DNA of 64,000 bases from Pyricularia pennisetigena (GCF_004337985.1 NC_043741.1:5481445-5545444); one strand, 5' to 3'. Positions 1 through 14,188 are shown, counted from the stretch's first letter. The notes: generated by a model from the sequence alone, not told the origin. Numbers and translations are program-made.

Positions 1-714
1 GTGGCATACGTAGTCGAGCAAGTTAGGCAAGTAAGCTAGGTAACCAAAAGTATGCAGAGGTAGGAAATTACCTTCAAACTTTCTTAGATTCTGCCATTCC
101 CAAAGCCCAATCGCACACGTCCGGCTTGTAAAGCATCAAGTATCGAAATTAACAGCCACTATCGGCCTCTTCTAGTTTGATCTCCAGACTGGTGGCTGAT
201 TAAAGCAATCGAAACTGGAAGGCGGAGAAACCAACTAACTCTATGAGGCTCCATCTCAAAGAACATGGAGCACGTATCTTGGCGACGGCTGAGACGCCCC
301 ACTTGAAGCTCAATCCTCAGCCAATCATTCGAGCTTCGCGTTGCCTGTAGCCAGTAAGGGTGAGCCTGGAGAGCTTGCTGTAAATTTTTAGTCCGATGGA
401 TGGTACCCAAGGTAACAAACAAAGTCAACACGGCCTGTTTTTTTTTGGGTCGTGCCGTCGTCACCAAGAGAAAAAAAGAATCCGTCAGACTCGTGCATCG
501 TGGGCGGAGCGCGCCGTAGATTTATCAAACTTGCAACATCCAGCCCATCAAAGCAACGACACATCGCCATCTAGAAAGCAGCGTTTTCTTTTAAATAATC
601 GTCATGAATTGAACGCCCAATCCACGTCATATTACTGCATCCATCCGGCGCCGGATCCGTCCTGCCGTCCATCTGAAATAACCTCGTGTGCATCGCCTGC
701 ACCCCAGGGCCGCC
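1..714. other. intergenic / promoter region upstream of NUP133
   Basis: I see no gene here that I can support. The open frames are short, overlap one another on both strands and look like nothing known. The stretch contains short T and A runs near 437-480 and ends in the GCCGCC context directly before the NUP133 start codon, so its 3' part is probably promoter and 5' leader. Confidence 0.6.
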
Positions 715-3700
715 ATGTTTTCACCGACCGCGACCTCAGGCGGGCCGGCCACCGCGACTCGAAGCAGGCGCCGACAGCGCCCTCTGAGCTCGGAGAGCCT
801 TGTGCCCCAACCCAAAGCAAAGCGCCAGCGGCTTCCGTTGAACGAACAGACCTTTATCAACCCCGACACCACCGAGATGGTCGAGGTCAGGTCCGAAAAG
901 ATTGCAAAATTACAACCAAAACACGATCGGATCATAAGCCCGCCACAACCGAAGCAAGATCTCAGCGTCAGATCTAAGAAACCGAAACCTGGCGAGCGGA
1001 TCAGCAAAGGCGACGGCAGTGTTATTTTGGTCTGTCTTGCCCGTTGATCACCGTTCCACCAAACCACTCCTTGTTCTTTGCGGGTTTGCTAATATCCATA
1101 TATTTAACCGCAGACTACCAACAATGCATACACTGTCAGCAAACTGCCAGCTCTGCCCGACCGCTTGCGTGCAGATGTCGAAAGTATGTCCGCAGTGATC
1201 CCGTCTCTGTTTTGTGCGCGTTATATCTAATAGTTGTCCCTTTGTAGGTCAACAACATGGCGCATTATACTCGTCCACCGGCCATGCGCTTACGCTCACG
1301 CATACACATGCATTCGTCTGGCCTTACACAATCAACAATCCCTCGCCCGAAACATTTGTCTTCGACCTCGACTACCCTTCGCGACACTCTTCCGATCCCT
1401 TACCGCTCGGCTCCCTGGTAGCACCATCAGCCTCTGCCGATGAGCCCGGTCTTGTTGTGGTCATGCCCGTCAGTGGCAAGATCTCATATTGGGAATCCAT
1501 TTCCAGTGCCGCAACGCTCACATTCATGCGCCAACAACGAAATGGTATCGAGAACGCTATCCCTGGCATGTTCTCGGGGGAGCACGTCGTTCAGATCCTG
1601 AACGTGGAGACGGCAGGTTTTATCCTTGCGTTCAGCAGCGGACGAATGGCACACCTCAGCGTCAGGGATGGCCACGGCCGTCCTACAATATCTGTCCAGT
1701 TTCTCCGCAGCGGCATGTCACAGAGTGGCGGCGGGTTTTTGGGAAGTATTCGTCATGTTCTCAAGCACTCGGCCATCAGGGGAGATCTTGCTGCAGTCAG
1801 GGCAGGTCCTCCCACGAAAGCTGGAGAACGCAACATTGCGGCCGCGACGTCCAAGGGAAAGATCACGACCTGGAGGGTTCAGAGAGGTGGACACCATGAC
1901 GTACTCGCCGAGGTCGACGTTCGGGATGCAATTCTACTTAAGCTGGAGAGCCGGTCGACTGTAGGCCGTTCTTCTGGTTCATCCTCGGGATTCGAGATCC
2001 TTGACATTGCGTTCGCACCTAAGAGATTCGAGCAGCGCGTGGTTGAAGTCCCAGATGGTGAATTGGCGCAGCACCTCCTCCTTCTCGTGGCCTCCGGGAA
2101 CAAGTTCGAGTCCTCTTACGCCATCATCGAAGTCATCGTCAAACATTCTCACGCAGAAATCGGCACGGTTCGCCCAATCACATGCTACTCAAGCCCCTTA
2201 TCCCAAGACCCGACTGTACGGCCGCGACTGTACATCCCGAATCCTGGCTTTGTAGCATTCGCTGTTTTCGATCGAGCGGTGGTCATCTGCTCTATAAATG
2301 CACGACCCGAATCGCCTGATGCTCAACTCCAGGATGATCTTAGGTTGGGGCCTGGTGCATTTGAAGACGTTGTTGATCTGCGAGACCGGGACACGTTCGA
2401 GATTGCCGGATCCGGCCTCGAGGAGCCAACAACAGCAGGTCAAGAACTGGAAAGCCAACGCCTACATCGACCCAAAACAAAAAATCCCGCAGTCCTGCTC
2501 ATAATACGTGGTGTGGGAGTTGTCCGCATTGCAACAACAGACATTGAGCGGTTTGGCGAAGAGACATGTCCTACCATATCTCCAAAGAGCAAGCTAGAGC
2601 AGGCTGTCTTCTACGGCATCAAAGACGACAATCCTATTGCTTTTGATGGCAAGCGCACCCTGCCGTTCTCCAGCCAGGAAATTGGCGAGGCAGCCTTGCA
2701 ACTCAGTAACGACATACTGAGCTCCAACTCTCCACATCTTCTTCATGTCCCGGCAATTCTGGAAGGCAACTTGCGCGGACGGACTAGCTATCTGGAAAGA
2801 TTGATGTCATACCTGAACTCTCTCTCCATCGAAATAGACCGCGAAATCCGATGGGGTCTGTTGTGGAATGCAGAGAAAATGAGCGCTGCCACCGTCTTAT
2901 GGAAGCAACATGAGCAGTTCCTTCTCGACCGAGGCGAACGTCCAGGTAGCGACAACAGGAGCATCATCTCCGAAATCGTTGAGTTCATCCACGAGAGCGA
3001 AAAGAAGGTCCCAAACCAGAACAAGGGCGAGCTGGACAATGTTAGACACTGGTTCACCCATGACATTGGCCGACTCGAAGTCTTCGTGGCCTGGGCTTAT
3101 GAAGTCATCAAGTACAAATATCAGCAAAAGGTTGCCAACGATGCTGACATCACCCGCTTGATGTATGAAGCCATGCACGTGGTTCTCGAAGCTCTTGAGG
3201 AGGCATTTGATTACCGTGCGAAGAAGCTTGAGTTCTATGGCCTCGGTGATGACAGGCTGGAGAGAGGTGTACTTCGGGACGGTTACGAGGCCCTCTCGGA
3301 GCCATGGACATGCGACTTCAACATCACAACCAACACCAAGCGGATGATGGATCTGGCACATAAATGGCTCACATCATACTACCCGCCTTCCGTCACCATC
3401 TCGGCAGGGTCGCCAGACCCACGATTAATACAGACGATACGAGACCGTCTGCCCTCCCTCACAGACAAATACCTCCTCACTGTTCTGGAGCGTTCGCGCT
3501 GGGCTTTGACCAGGAATAACCAGAAACTCGTGCACCATGGAGAAATATGCCGGAAGACCTACTCAAACGACCGATACGACAAGATTGTGCTCCTGAAAGA
3601 TTTTGGTCTGTTCAGAGAAGCTATCAGCATTGCAGAAGCCCATGACTCGATAGAGGCTCTTGCATTGCTGATGGTTGAAGAGGTCAAGTCCCTACGTCAA

Positions 3701-5051
3701 AGAGCTCTCGACCGCGATCAGACACCGAGTCGCGTCACAGAGCTCCGGGAAAGAGCAAGGATCAAGCAACACGAGATTGCCGAGTCATTTGACCGGTTCG
3801 GCGACCAGTTTGCCTTTGCGGTCTACGATATTTTGCTGCGCGAGGAAGGCGTCAAAGCCGTTCTGGACTTTCCCGGAAACAGGAAAGGATATGCCACCAA
3901 GTTTCTCAGGGCCAAGCCAGAACTCTCCAAGATATCGTGGATCAACGATGTTGAGCAGGAGAAGGACATTAGCCACGCTGCTGAAACCCTTATTGAGCTC
4001 GGGCTGAACCGTGAGCAGCAAGTGTGGAACAAGAAAATCGAGTTGAGCCTTGGCAAACTGGCGCTGCTCGCCGAGGGCGCTACCGTCAACAAGCAAGGGC
4101 CGGCTCGCAACCAGCTTGTCGTGGTTCGGGGCGAGCGTGGCGACAGAGCTGCAGCAGATCTCACCCAGATCAACCGCGAGCTGGCAATAGTCGGCATACA
4201 AGACAAGCTTTACAATCTGATCCTGCCGAGTGTTAATGTGGCCGTGGATGAAGCTGCTGCATTGGAGCTTGCCATGGAGTATTGTGCGCAGAACATCCCC
4301 AAGAAACACAAGGCACTCGCGCGTGTTTTCGAGGATGCTATGGGCCGTCTGCTGCGACACGAGGCGCTGGACCCGTTGACCCTTATCGATCTGCTTACAC
4401 TGGTCTCCATTCGACACGACCCAACCGCGCCAGGTTTCAACATCTACGATGATCTCTACTTCAGTGCTTTGCGCGTTTCCCATCTCAGCCTTCGCGGGGA
4501 GGAGCAGCAGAATACAAACAGACTGATCTGGAGGCGTTGCTTCATTCGAGACGACTGGGCAAAGATCAATAACACTCAGTCAAAGGGAGATGATATGATG
4601 AGCATGATGCTGGGCTCTACTGCTACATACCTGACGTTATACGCGTGCCACTCGTACAGTAAGTTGTCGCAATCCCTGGTCACTGCTGATATTAGACTTG
4701 AGGTCAAGTTGCTAATCAACTGCCACTACAGGGAGTTACGAAGACAAGAAGTTCTCGCCCCTGGTCACTCCGTCCGACGCCCTGGGCGTCTACACAGATG
4801 GACTTGATCGTCGGTTCGAAAGTATGGAAGAGACTGTAAAGCAAAAGCTTATCGAGGCCATGGTTTGGGAGAACAACGAGCTCAACAAGTATATCACCAA
4901 ATGTCGGCTGGACCACTGGCATCAGACCGCGGTGCGGGAAGCCGCCAGGATGGTGGAGGTGGATCTTGACAAGACCACGGCTGAAGGTGCGGCTCGTGCG
5001 AATGGAGATCTGAATGGTGCATTGCGTGCCAGTGGCAGCATTACAGCTTGA
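715..5051 (+). CDS. NUP133: nucleoporin Nup133 (Y-complex subunit)
   Basis: The gene encodes a scaffold nucleoporin of the Nup84/Nup107-160 Y-complex at the nuclear pore. I read four exons: 715-1029, 1114-1183, 1248-4658 and 4732-5051. They join in frame to a 1,371-residue protein. The start at 715 has a GCCGCCATG context and opens a basic, Ser/Arg-rich N-terminus containing the conserved fungal stretch RQRLPLNEQTFINPD. A beta-propeller follows (about residues 120-560, with HTHAFVWPYT near its beginning), then an alpha-helical stack typical of Nup133/Nup155-type C-termini. Introns of 84, 64 and 73 bp have canonical ends (GTCTGT..CAG, GTATGT..TAG, GTAAGT..CAG), and the last carries a GCTAATC branch-like site. 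The last exon restores the conserved Nup133 tail (SYEDKKFSPLVTPSDALGVY), which an unspliced reading would lose. Family assignment is firm; exact exon 1-2 borders are inferred. Confidence 0.93.
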
Positions 5052-6313
5052 GTTATCTCTGGCATCGTTGGTTGTGTAGCTGGGAGGCAGGAGGCATTGT
5101 GATGAGCCGATAATACGGAAGATGTCCCGAGAGACAGACTGAGCTCTTGCGACGATGAAAGGATACTTTTATACAAAAGAAAACTGGGAACGAGCGTCCT
5201 CAAGGATGCCGGAACGGCGGCGTTCTTTCTTGGTCGGAACTATTGAAGGATACTTTTTTTTTTTCTTTTTGTTGTTCTTTCTCTCTTCCTCAGCTGGGGA
5301 GATTAGCATATTGTGAATACGCATCCAGTCGCTCTGTTTCCTTTGTTAGAGTAATAACACCATCCATGCACTGTGCCGGTTTTGGCGGTTCCAGACCGAC
5401 GCCGGCCTGTTCGCTCTATTGATCTACCTACCTTCACACAGCTTTGTTATTGTTTCTTCCTAATTCGACACAGGACGGTATCAACTTGACATGTTGACGA
5501 GCGTTGTTTAATATTAGCCACCTACGTAACACCATATCTATTTGTCTACAGAGGCGGCAAGAGCAGGCTCTCGTCACGGCCACTCGTCTTCCTACTTCTT
5601 ACCTCCGCGCTTCTTTTTTTTCCCCTCTGATATCAACATATCTAGACTTTTGTCCGGGACAAAGATTTCTGGAAGGAGTAATGGACCCCCAGTGCACGCA
5701 ACTGTCCAACAATTCCGAGTGCGTGCAGCAACGCGAGCTGAACTGTTTCCCCCTGAGTTCTCGTCCCAAGTGGATGAGATGAGATGGATCTCGGGTACGT
5801 TAACAAATCTAGTCTAGTGCATCCACGGAAACCAACCCCGGACGCTTACTCTTTTTTTTTTTTTTTTTTTTGGGTCCCAAAATATCACACACGTTGGTAA
5901 TGAATGACTAGGTCTAGGGGCTCCTTCTTGTTTCGCCAACACCAGAGATGGAATAAAAAGTAACCAACAGGGTTTTTCGAATGGATCAATAAAGAAATGA
6001 AAACGCCGCAGACAAAGGAAGAGCTCGGTTTCGGAGCGTGGCCTTGGGATGTTGTTCCAATAAACAAGGTACTTGCTGCAGGTGCAGGATGCGGCTCTTT
6101 TTCATTGCGGCTTATTTTAGAAACCGACCCAAGGCCAGGTACCTCGGGCATGGCCTCCTAGGCAGGCCTGTGATTGTCTGTTTGTATATGCTCACTCCCC
6201 TCCTTGGCAGTGTGACAACACAGGCAACGAGGTAAAGGAGCAGGGGGTTGGGTAGTTGAGTAAATCACTTGTTCACGCGGCGGCAGAGCGGAAAGAAACA
6301 AGAAAGAAAAAAA

Positions 6314-6334
6314 GAAGAAGAAGAAGAAGAAGAA
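6314..6334. repeat. (GAA)7 microsatellite
   Basis: Seven perfect GAA units lie in a purine-rich stretch downstream of NUP133. There is no sign that the repeat is translated. Confidence 0.9.
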
Positions 6335-8274
6335 GAGTGAATGACTGGTCTACATGTCATAGTGACTGGCCTGCCTGTTACCAACGGTCCAAGTGATTCA
6401 AAAATAGAAGCTGTTCCAGGATCCTTACGGGTCAAGACGAAGAAACAAACAACCAATCGGTCCTTGTTTGTGGTTCCTCTATCGCGATTTGCAACCCGGG
6501 CAAGGGGGAGGCAGTGCGTCATTTTGCAAGAAAACCCAATCCAGGAACACCAATCAAGGAGATGTGACGAGAGTCAACTGCCGTGCAGACGGGTTGGTAG
6601 GAATCCCTGAGGGTTCATGCCATCTCTGGGGGGAAGAAAAAAGGCGTGGGAAAGACTTGGATACATGAAAAGAAGATAACCGCCAAGTTGCGAGGCTCGA
6701 CGATGGGTTCGTGGGCGCTAAAGCCAGGCGCCAATGGTAGGTAGGTATCTAGGTATGGAACCTTAGGATAGGCCAAGTAGTATACAGGCTCACACGCTTA
6801 TTCAGTCAGGCGCTATACCATGGGAAGCAAAACTGGCGGCTTGGAATCCGACAAGACATGCATTAGGGGGCAATGTTCGAGATGGCTACTTGCAGCAAAC
6901 AGGGGGTTCAAATTTAAGTCATCACACAAGGATTGAAGCCAACCTGGGCGGCTACAGCCAGAGAAAGAACAAGAACAAAAGAGAAAGATCATCTCGGAGG
7001 TCTCTTGATGGGTAGAGACAAAAATAGGATCCTTGCCATATGCTCTAATCGAACGAATGCCAAACTAGCATGGGCATGGAGATATGGCAATGCTGTGTTG
7101 CGACGGATCCGCGTGTTTGTATGTGTGGAGGGTCACCAAATGAACAGCGAAGATCTCACAGAGTTGGGTTTCTAGAATGTTGTTGTATATCCTGGTTTCT
7201 AGGAGTGGGATGGTTGGTTGGGCTCGTCTCGCCTGCTTGTCGCAGCCGCCGTGATGAATTGGCGCCTGCAGTTCTTTTGAAAGATGGGCGCTTAAGTTTT
7301 GCCGGGCGCTTGCTTGGTTGGGGTAGACAAAAAAAAAAAAAAAGAGAGGGCGCCTGACGTGGGGCGTGCGGTTTGCGCGCATCCAAAGAAACAAAATAGG
7401 CTGCATCGATTGATTGTCCGATTCGCAAATGCGAGATGATAAAATTGGTCGCTTGTTTGAGCCGCAGCCAGAGTAAAACCGGTCCGGTAAAAGTCTGTTA
7501 TGTTTGGACTTTTGTTTCTTTTTACATTTGTTTCCCGCCACATATGCAATCCAGAAATATTTTGAGGCAACATTGTAAGAGGCGCTTAACAGAAAAAGAA
7601 AAAGAGAGGCAAAAAATTAAAGGGTGTACGTGCCATACAGCTCTATGATTTTAACGTGCTGACGATCCTCACGGTGCATGGTAATACCTCCCCCCTTGCC
7701 TCCTAAACTCACCTTCTCAATGGCACGTGACTGCTAGCATGTGTAAGAATGGGGTAGTCGACACAAGTCAAGCATTGTGAAGGACCCCGGCATGGGTCGC
7801 ATGTTTGCTGTCGCTGTCGCTGTTGCTCCCTGCGAGCGGACGGAAGTTGGCAACTAAGAAGATACTTGAAGAAATGAAATCAATAAATTCCCTTGTCATA
7901 ATCGCATATTTCATCAAGTTCCGATCTGAACCAACACACAGAATCCATCGGCCGCTTTCCAATAATAGCAAACGCGGGGGCCAAAATCTGGAGCAATTCA
8001 TTCCCATGCCTTGTCATTGGAACCCTCTGAACTTTTTTGATATGCAAAGGGCCACGAGTACAACAGAGCAAAGCACATGGCTGCTGGAATTTGCGACGCT
8101 TACTACTCTTTACCTGTAGGCATTCAGGCAGAACCCCCGCGCTTCTTCGGCTGCCGAAGGAGCCGCCTTCCCGCGGGCCTTGCACCGCCTCTTCTTTGGC
8201 AAGCAGCTAAGGTAACTTGAAGAAACTCTTGTTTCTTGTGACTGTTCAGACGACCCGAACAGAGAAAAAAAAAA

Positions 8275-8276
8275 NN
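8275..8276. other. 2-bp assembly ambiguity
   Basis: Two N bases follow a run of A, so the homopolymer length is uncertain here. Confidence 0.95.
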
Positions 8277-8945
8277 GAGCTGCTTGCAGTGTTTCCAGCG
8301 AGAGCGAGGTGCAGCCAACGAGGCGACACGCGCGGTTCGCAACTCCCCTAATAGGTAAAGGGTCGGTAATAATTTGGCGGCTAGAATGTGTCCTCATTGC
8401 AGCGCAAGATGAGACGAGACGGAAATGATAACCAATGGCCTTGTACCACACCCATTCATCCACCTAGGTTGACATGGAGACCATGCAAACAGAAAAAAAA
8501 GTTCCAGATGGATTGGTGGCGTCGCGAAAGTGGCGAGTTTTCTTTGCATTTTGCATAATCCTCCGACGAGCTACATACATACTCTTCTGTCTGAACTCTC
8601 CCGGCTCAACGAACCGACAGACCAGATTAAACCCGGCAGTTCAATTGTCAGGTCCAGACTTTGCAGTCTCACGGCGAGGTCATGCGGGAAAGCGGCGAGC
8701 GGCCAGTCGATCGGTCTGCTGTACTGCCCACCTTGCCTACCTTGCCCACCCCCACCTTCCGTGCATCAGTCAGCACCTGTTCCCTTGAGCTGACGTGAAG
8801 AGTCCTTTGGTGGCCTTGGATAATTGCCTAGTCGGGGATTCTAAACATACCCTCCTCAAAACCCTGGAGATAACGCCCGGTGCATCTGTCGTCCTTGTCA
8901 ATCTATCACCGCAGTTACTACGTACTTACCTACCCACATGGGCAC

Positions 8946-8975
8946 ATTACTGTAACCTTCATTACTGTAACCTTA
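8946..8975. repeat. 15-bp direct tandem duplication
   Basis: The 15-mer ATTACTGTAACCTTC is followed directly by a second copy that differs only in its last base. It lies in noncoding DNA. Confidence 0.85.
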
Positions 8976-9917
8976 GCATAAATTGCCGAGCTCGCCGACC
9001 ACTGCTCGCCGGCCGTTGGAAGCTGGACCCGATTGCTATTTATGGAATATGCAACCAAGACAACTGGCCCAGTGAGTTGGGAGAGGGAATATTTTACCCC
9101 AAGTCCAATTGGTAGCAGGTTGGCAGCTAAGGTCCTTAAAGGCGGCAGGCAAGGCAGGGAGGGTAGACTTCGACCGGTGGTGCTCGGAGTAGTTTTATTG
9201 GATCACTACCCTCTGGGTCCGTGCCAATGAAATGATGGTCGCCGGCTTTCGTGGCAACTTGCAATCGCCCTGTTCCATGGAAGTGAATCATTCTCAAGCG
9301 CCGTGCTACCTTGCAGTCTCTTAACTGTCAATCTCGCGGTCAGCAACCATTTGTTGCTCAGTCCATCAGAAGCAAGGGCAAAAAGCTCAAGGTCGGTTGC
9401 ACTCTTGGCGCTCCAACCCAACGACCGGACAAGGAGTTGTAACCCCTGCAGTTTCTATAATTAAATCAGAGCAGCATCGGTTTGATGCTGTGCTGCAATT
9501 GACCTTTTGACAAATGGTACGGAGTAACTAACTGGCTGATCGATTACGGATGGGCAAAAATTATGGCCAAGCCAGGTGGCGTGCCCTTGAAGTAATCAGC
9601 ACGGGTTCCTTGAATGTCCCATCCAGCGGGTGAACGGCTGGCGGGTAGATTCTTTCGAAATGGCAAGTCATTTAGGTACTCACACCGCAATGCAATATGC
9701 GACGACCGCTACCAGGGATTTTCAATCGTCGAGCCAATTTAAACCCCAGCCACGCATGGCTGATTGGCTGATAGGCCCTAAGAGCGGTCCACTGCCGGCG
9801 CTATTTCCTTTACCCACCTTTCGAACGGCTCGATTCTGCGATTTGATTGGTAGTGTCTCATGTTTCGAACAGACGCACCGCTCGGAAGAAGCTGACCTGT
9901 TTTGTTCGGCGGCTGCC

Positions 9918-9919
<2 letters not shown>

Positions 9920-9953
<34 letters not shown>
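9920..9953. repeat. 34-nt poly(T) tract
   Basis: An uninterrupted run of 34 T lies in the gene-poor interval. Read on the minus strand it is a poly(A) tract, but no retroelement coding sequence or target-site duplication is visible next to it. Confidence 0.85.
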
Positions 9954-9955
<2 letters not shown>

Positions 9956-12438
9956 TCACGCCGACATCACGAGAACCAAAGAAAGTGAAGAGAAAAGAAA
10001 TGATTTTTCTTGAGCACAAATAAAAAGACAGAAGAAAATAAAAGGACCGAGTTAGACATCGGGCTACCCCACTGACGAAGGACGTACGAGAGTAACGTAA
10101 CGGTTCACTGCCTGCCTATGAAGCACCAAATGACTGAATAAAATGACTCGCCTATCCTGCCGAATATCCAGGCACAACCGCAAATGTCGCCGCGCGTCTG
10201 TTACAATCTAGCTGAAAGGCAGGCCTCCGATGTCACCTGCTAGCTGCTGTCCCGGCAAGCGAGGGTGTTTGTACAGGATCGAAGCCGCCGGCGGTAGAGT
10301 ACGAACTAAACTAGCTTGAAAAGTCATGCCATTGGCGAGGAGACAACATCTGCATGGTGAACCATCAACAACAGACCGAAGCCTATTCTGTTTATTTCTT
10401 CTTCGTTTTTCTTTTTTTTGTTTTCTTTCTTTATGGTTTAGCTGTCAACCGTAGCCGGTACACAGACTTACGTCGACCTACACGGGATGCGCGGCCTATG
10501 AAAACCTAATCTTTTGGGCTGATGTGGAGTGATTAACTCGCATGGGGTTGGGACTGTGCTTCTGATCACTCGAGTGACAATCAATTCTTTATTCATTCAG
10601 ACTGTCCATGACATAACCTGACCTGCTTGTCGCTTTTCGCTATTCGCTATTCGCTGTGCACCCCGATTCGGGCGAGGTCAGGCAGATGTGGTCGGCTAAT
10701 ATATCCCACAAATTGAGTAGACATCTCTTCTACCAAACTTGAATATACACTAACCTTGGACATGGGAACTGGGATACCCGGAGATAATAGTGCCGAAGGT
10801 TTCCAGGGACCAAGATTGGTTGCTTTGCTTTGCTAGGTCATGTACGTATTGGCAGTAGTCGTACGTATGGTTGTGCATTGTTTAGTTGAGATGGCTTTGC
10901 TGCAAGAATGTGTGGGGGCTACGAATGCGCTTGCCCTCCGCCGCTATTAAGAAACGCGGTTGTCGGTTACTATGCGCGGTAAATGGCACTTTGACACAAC
11001 ACACCTTTCTCCTCTCTCCATTCCCGTCACCCTGACCCACAACTCCACACATTCCTCCGCAAAAAGGCGGGCTGGGCGCCCGTGCACCATTGAAAATCCT
11101 CCTCCCGGCTCTGTCGTCTATGGTAATAATCACAACGGGCAGCGGTACGTACCTCCATGGAGCCTTGTCGCAGCATCCCCTCCCTTTAGGTTCCACATTA
11201 TTACTGTGTGGCTGGTAAGCACTCGATTTTTGAACTCGCCCGCCAAATCTTGGCATGGAAAGTGTCACGATGAACGACGGAGGGGGAGGGTGTACTTATT
11301 GGAGTCATCGACGGATTGGCTCTGCTTCGTTTTCCACGCGCGATGCCTGGGTGCCGACGTCTCGTTGCCCCAGGCTATTATCTCATTTACCGCCTCGATC
11401 GTAGCGCCTAGGGTTGTTCGATTCTGTCCATGTGATAGGGATCAACGAATACGATATACAGTAAGAAAAGCAACTTGACAAGCGTGCACAGAAAAAGCCC
11501 AGCGGGGCAATCGAAGATGAAGGGGTAGTATTAATAAAATAATTCATGTAGATTAATGCCCTGCTTAGGTAGTAATATAGGTACAAGTAACAGGAACGTC
11601 TCGCTTCTGCTTGCAAGTTCTCATTAAGATCTGATATTGCCCCAGAAACGCTCGTGTATCTAGGGCTTTGGCCGCGGACCGCTTCTTTGCCACTACTCAG
11701 GAATAAAAAAAAAGTCGGGTTTGGGTTTTCTGGTGTATTTTTGGACAAACCATCTTCTATCACCCGGGGTGCTTGCTTAGGCGGGCAGACAATGCTTACT
11801 GCCTTCCGCTTGTGATCCTGCCAAGCGTGCAACGGCAAAAGGCTGCACTTCTTTTAGTTCTCTTTCATTCCTCCCCTCTCTGTCTTCTGCATCTAGTACA
11901 CCGTTGTAATTACCTGGCTTTTGCGCACATATTTACGGCTTATATTCATGCAACTAGTATTTCGTCTGTTTTGTACACTCACACCCAAAAAAGGCCCAAG
12001 AGACGAACCGACAAGAGCTTGAATCCCGCGATCGAATCGCAAAACCCAAGTAGCACAAGTGGCCACCCGAAAAAGAAAAAAAAAAGAATAGTGGATACAC
12101 CTTCCGGCTTGGGGGCCAGAAGGACGGCAAGATCCCCGTTAGAATTTTTCTGTGGGCTCTGTCTCAACCGAGAGCCAGGCACAAGACGAGTACGTGGTAG
12201 CATCATTTATTTGTCTGGACTCCGCCGGTGCGACACCGCGCCAGACCGGGACAGGACCCAAGCAGCAAGCAGGCGCAGCAAGCGACACTCCAGTCCTCAG
12301 GTAATCGCGCGTCACCACGAACAAATAATCCTTGACGTCTCGCCAACAAGCGCATGAGAGCGCGCGCATCTTTTGCATTTTTTTATTTGTTTCCCTCGTC
12401 CTTTCTCTTTCTTCTTCCCACTCGCTGTTTTCTAGACA

Positions 12439-12479
12439 NNNNNNNNNNNNNNNNNNNNNNNNNNNNNNNNNNNNNNNNN
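12439..12479. other. assembly gap (41 N)
   Basis: A run of 41 N lies in a CT-rich part of the gene-poor interval. Confidence 0.97.
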
Positions 12480-14188
12480 TGACCCGCACTCACTTCGCGT
12501 GTCCAGGCTAGCTAGGTACCTTTGAAAGCCCAGTCCGCAAAAGCCGGCCTGAGCTTTTTCGAGAGTAGAGCTTAATTCGTCCACTCTCGGGTATTAACGT
12601 CTGACACGGCCTGCGAAACCTGGAAGCGACTTACCAGAACGGGTCCCAAGAATACTACGAAGTGCCTACACAACACAGGGCGCACACACGCACGATAAGG
12701 CGGGCGGGCGGGCGTGCCTGCGTTGTCTGTTGAGGAAAAAGCCCTTGCGCTACTGCAGTCTGATATTATACTAGACCATCCAGTCCGCCCCCTCCTTTCC
12801 AAGGGTGGGCTTTTCAATACGCATACGTTTTTTCCACCTGCTTCCGCCATATTACATTCATCATACCTACCTCTACCACCTACATTACATTACATCAAAA
12901 AGATTGGACTGGGTCTGGCTTGACAGACGCATTCGCACCCACTCCCTGCCAAGTTGCTTGGATCCTTTAATTACTACTGTATGACATACAGTATCCCAGA
13001 TCCTTGACGGGATTTTAATCAGCAAAACCCGAGGAGGGAAGCAATAGAGACAGACTAGCGGAGCAACACACGTTACTCTATCATCTTGTCTTGGTTCTGC
13101 CGCCCGCTCTCCCGAAGGGCAAAAAAAAAAAAAATCCAGGTTCGAAAGCAAGAAAATATCGCCAACCAAATGATCCTGCGCGCTTGATCATACCATCCAC
13201 CACCCAAGACCGATTTCCGCCACAGAGCAAACAAGGAGAAAGAGAGAAAAAAAAAAAAAAAAACGAAGCAGAAGAAATCAGACGGATTACACACTTGCCG
13301 CTCACGCGAACAGGCCTTGGGAAGCCATTCGTTCAATGCATCCGGCGCCGTGACGCATTTGGACCACCCCGACGCCCCATCTGTCGTCGTGCCTCGGGAA
13401 CGTCGCGACCCTTGTCCATTTTTTAGTGCGTGCATCCACCGTACTTACCTCGCTACACCCAGCACAGAGCACCTCCCGTCCGAAGGAGGTCCACCCTTTT
13501 TCGCACTTTGTTCGAGTTTCTCAACCAGTCCCGATTCAGAAACGACTGCCGCCAGCGAAACAATCTTTTTCCCTTTGCTGTGCATTGCTCTGCTCGCGCA
13601 AAAGAGTCTAGTTTGGAATAGGGCGCCAAGAGCGCTTAAGGGTCGCCTGTCGCCGCGAACTTTCAGCCGCCATCCTTTTCTCTCCCCCCGCCCTCTTTTG
13701 TCCTTGTCATCGACGAGAGATCCTGAGCTGTCAGTCATCTTTTGAAGATCAATAGTTTCTGTCAGCCCCTCCACATTCTGTCTGGAACCCACAATAGCTG
13801 GCTGTATTTGGGGATATTTGTGCATTGATTGCTTCTCTTCATTATACTCTCTCTTCTTTTGCTTTTGTGTTTGCTTGTACAACTGGGAACCCACGACACC
13901 TTGGAAAAGCGGGCTTTCGGTCAAACTGAGCCGTGGACAAACCTGGTCTTTTTTTTTTGTTTTGTTTTTTTGTGCCTTGGCTGCGGTTGTTGGTAATTGC
14001 GTTTGTATCCAAGTACAGTGCAGCGCATCACAGCATACGTTCAGCCACCTGCAAACTCGGGGCTATTTTGCCATTGCTCGGCACCTCAACATTTTTATTC
14101 TTGTTCAATTTTCTCTCTTTACTCAGAGTTGGGAGTCCTTTTGCAACAAAAACGAGTCACATCGCCGCGCGCGTGCATACACGCGAGC

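Larger units (their letters stand above)
5052..14188. other. long gene-poor interval (about 9.1 kb)
   Basis: I found no gene that I can support. Open frames are below about 195 codons, overlap in several phases, and are rich in Cys/Ser/Phe or Lys as expected from CT- and A-rich DNA. The interval holds many A/T homopolymers (34 T at 9920-9953), a (GAA)7 run at 6314-6334, a TAGGTA cluster at 6736-6758, a 15-bp tandem duplication at 8946-8975 and two assembly gaps. The last kilobase becomes T- and CT-rich and is probably promoter and 5' leader of the zinc-cluster fusion gene at 14189. A noncoding RNA or long leader would fit but cannot be shown from sequence. Confidence 0.6.

Noticed and set aside
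10882..12357. Frames of 130-195 codons in the gene-poor interval
   Set aside because: They overlap on both strands, use mixed phases, have Ser/Arg/Cys-rich compositions typical of noncoding DNA and show no known motif.
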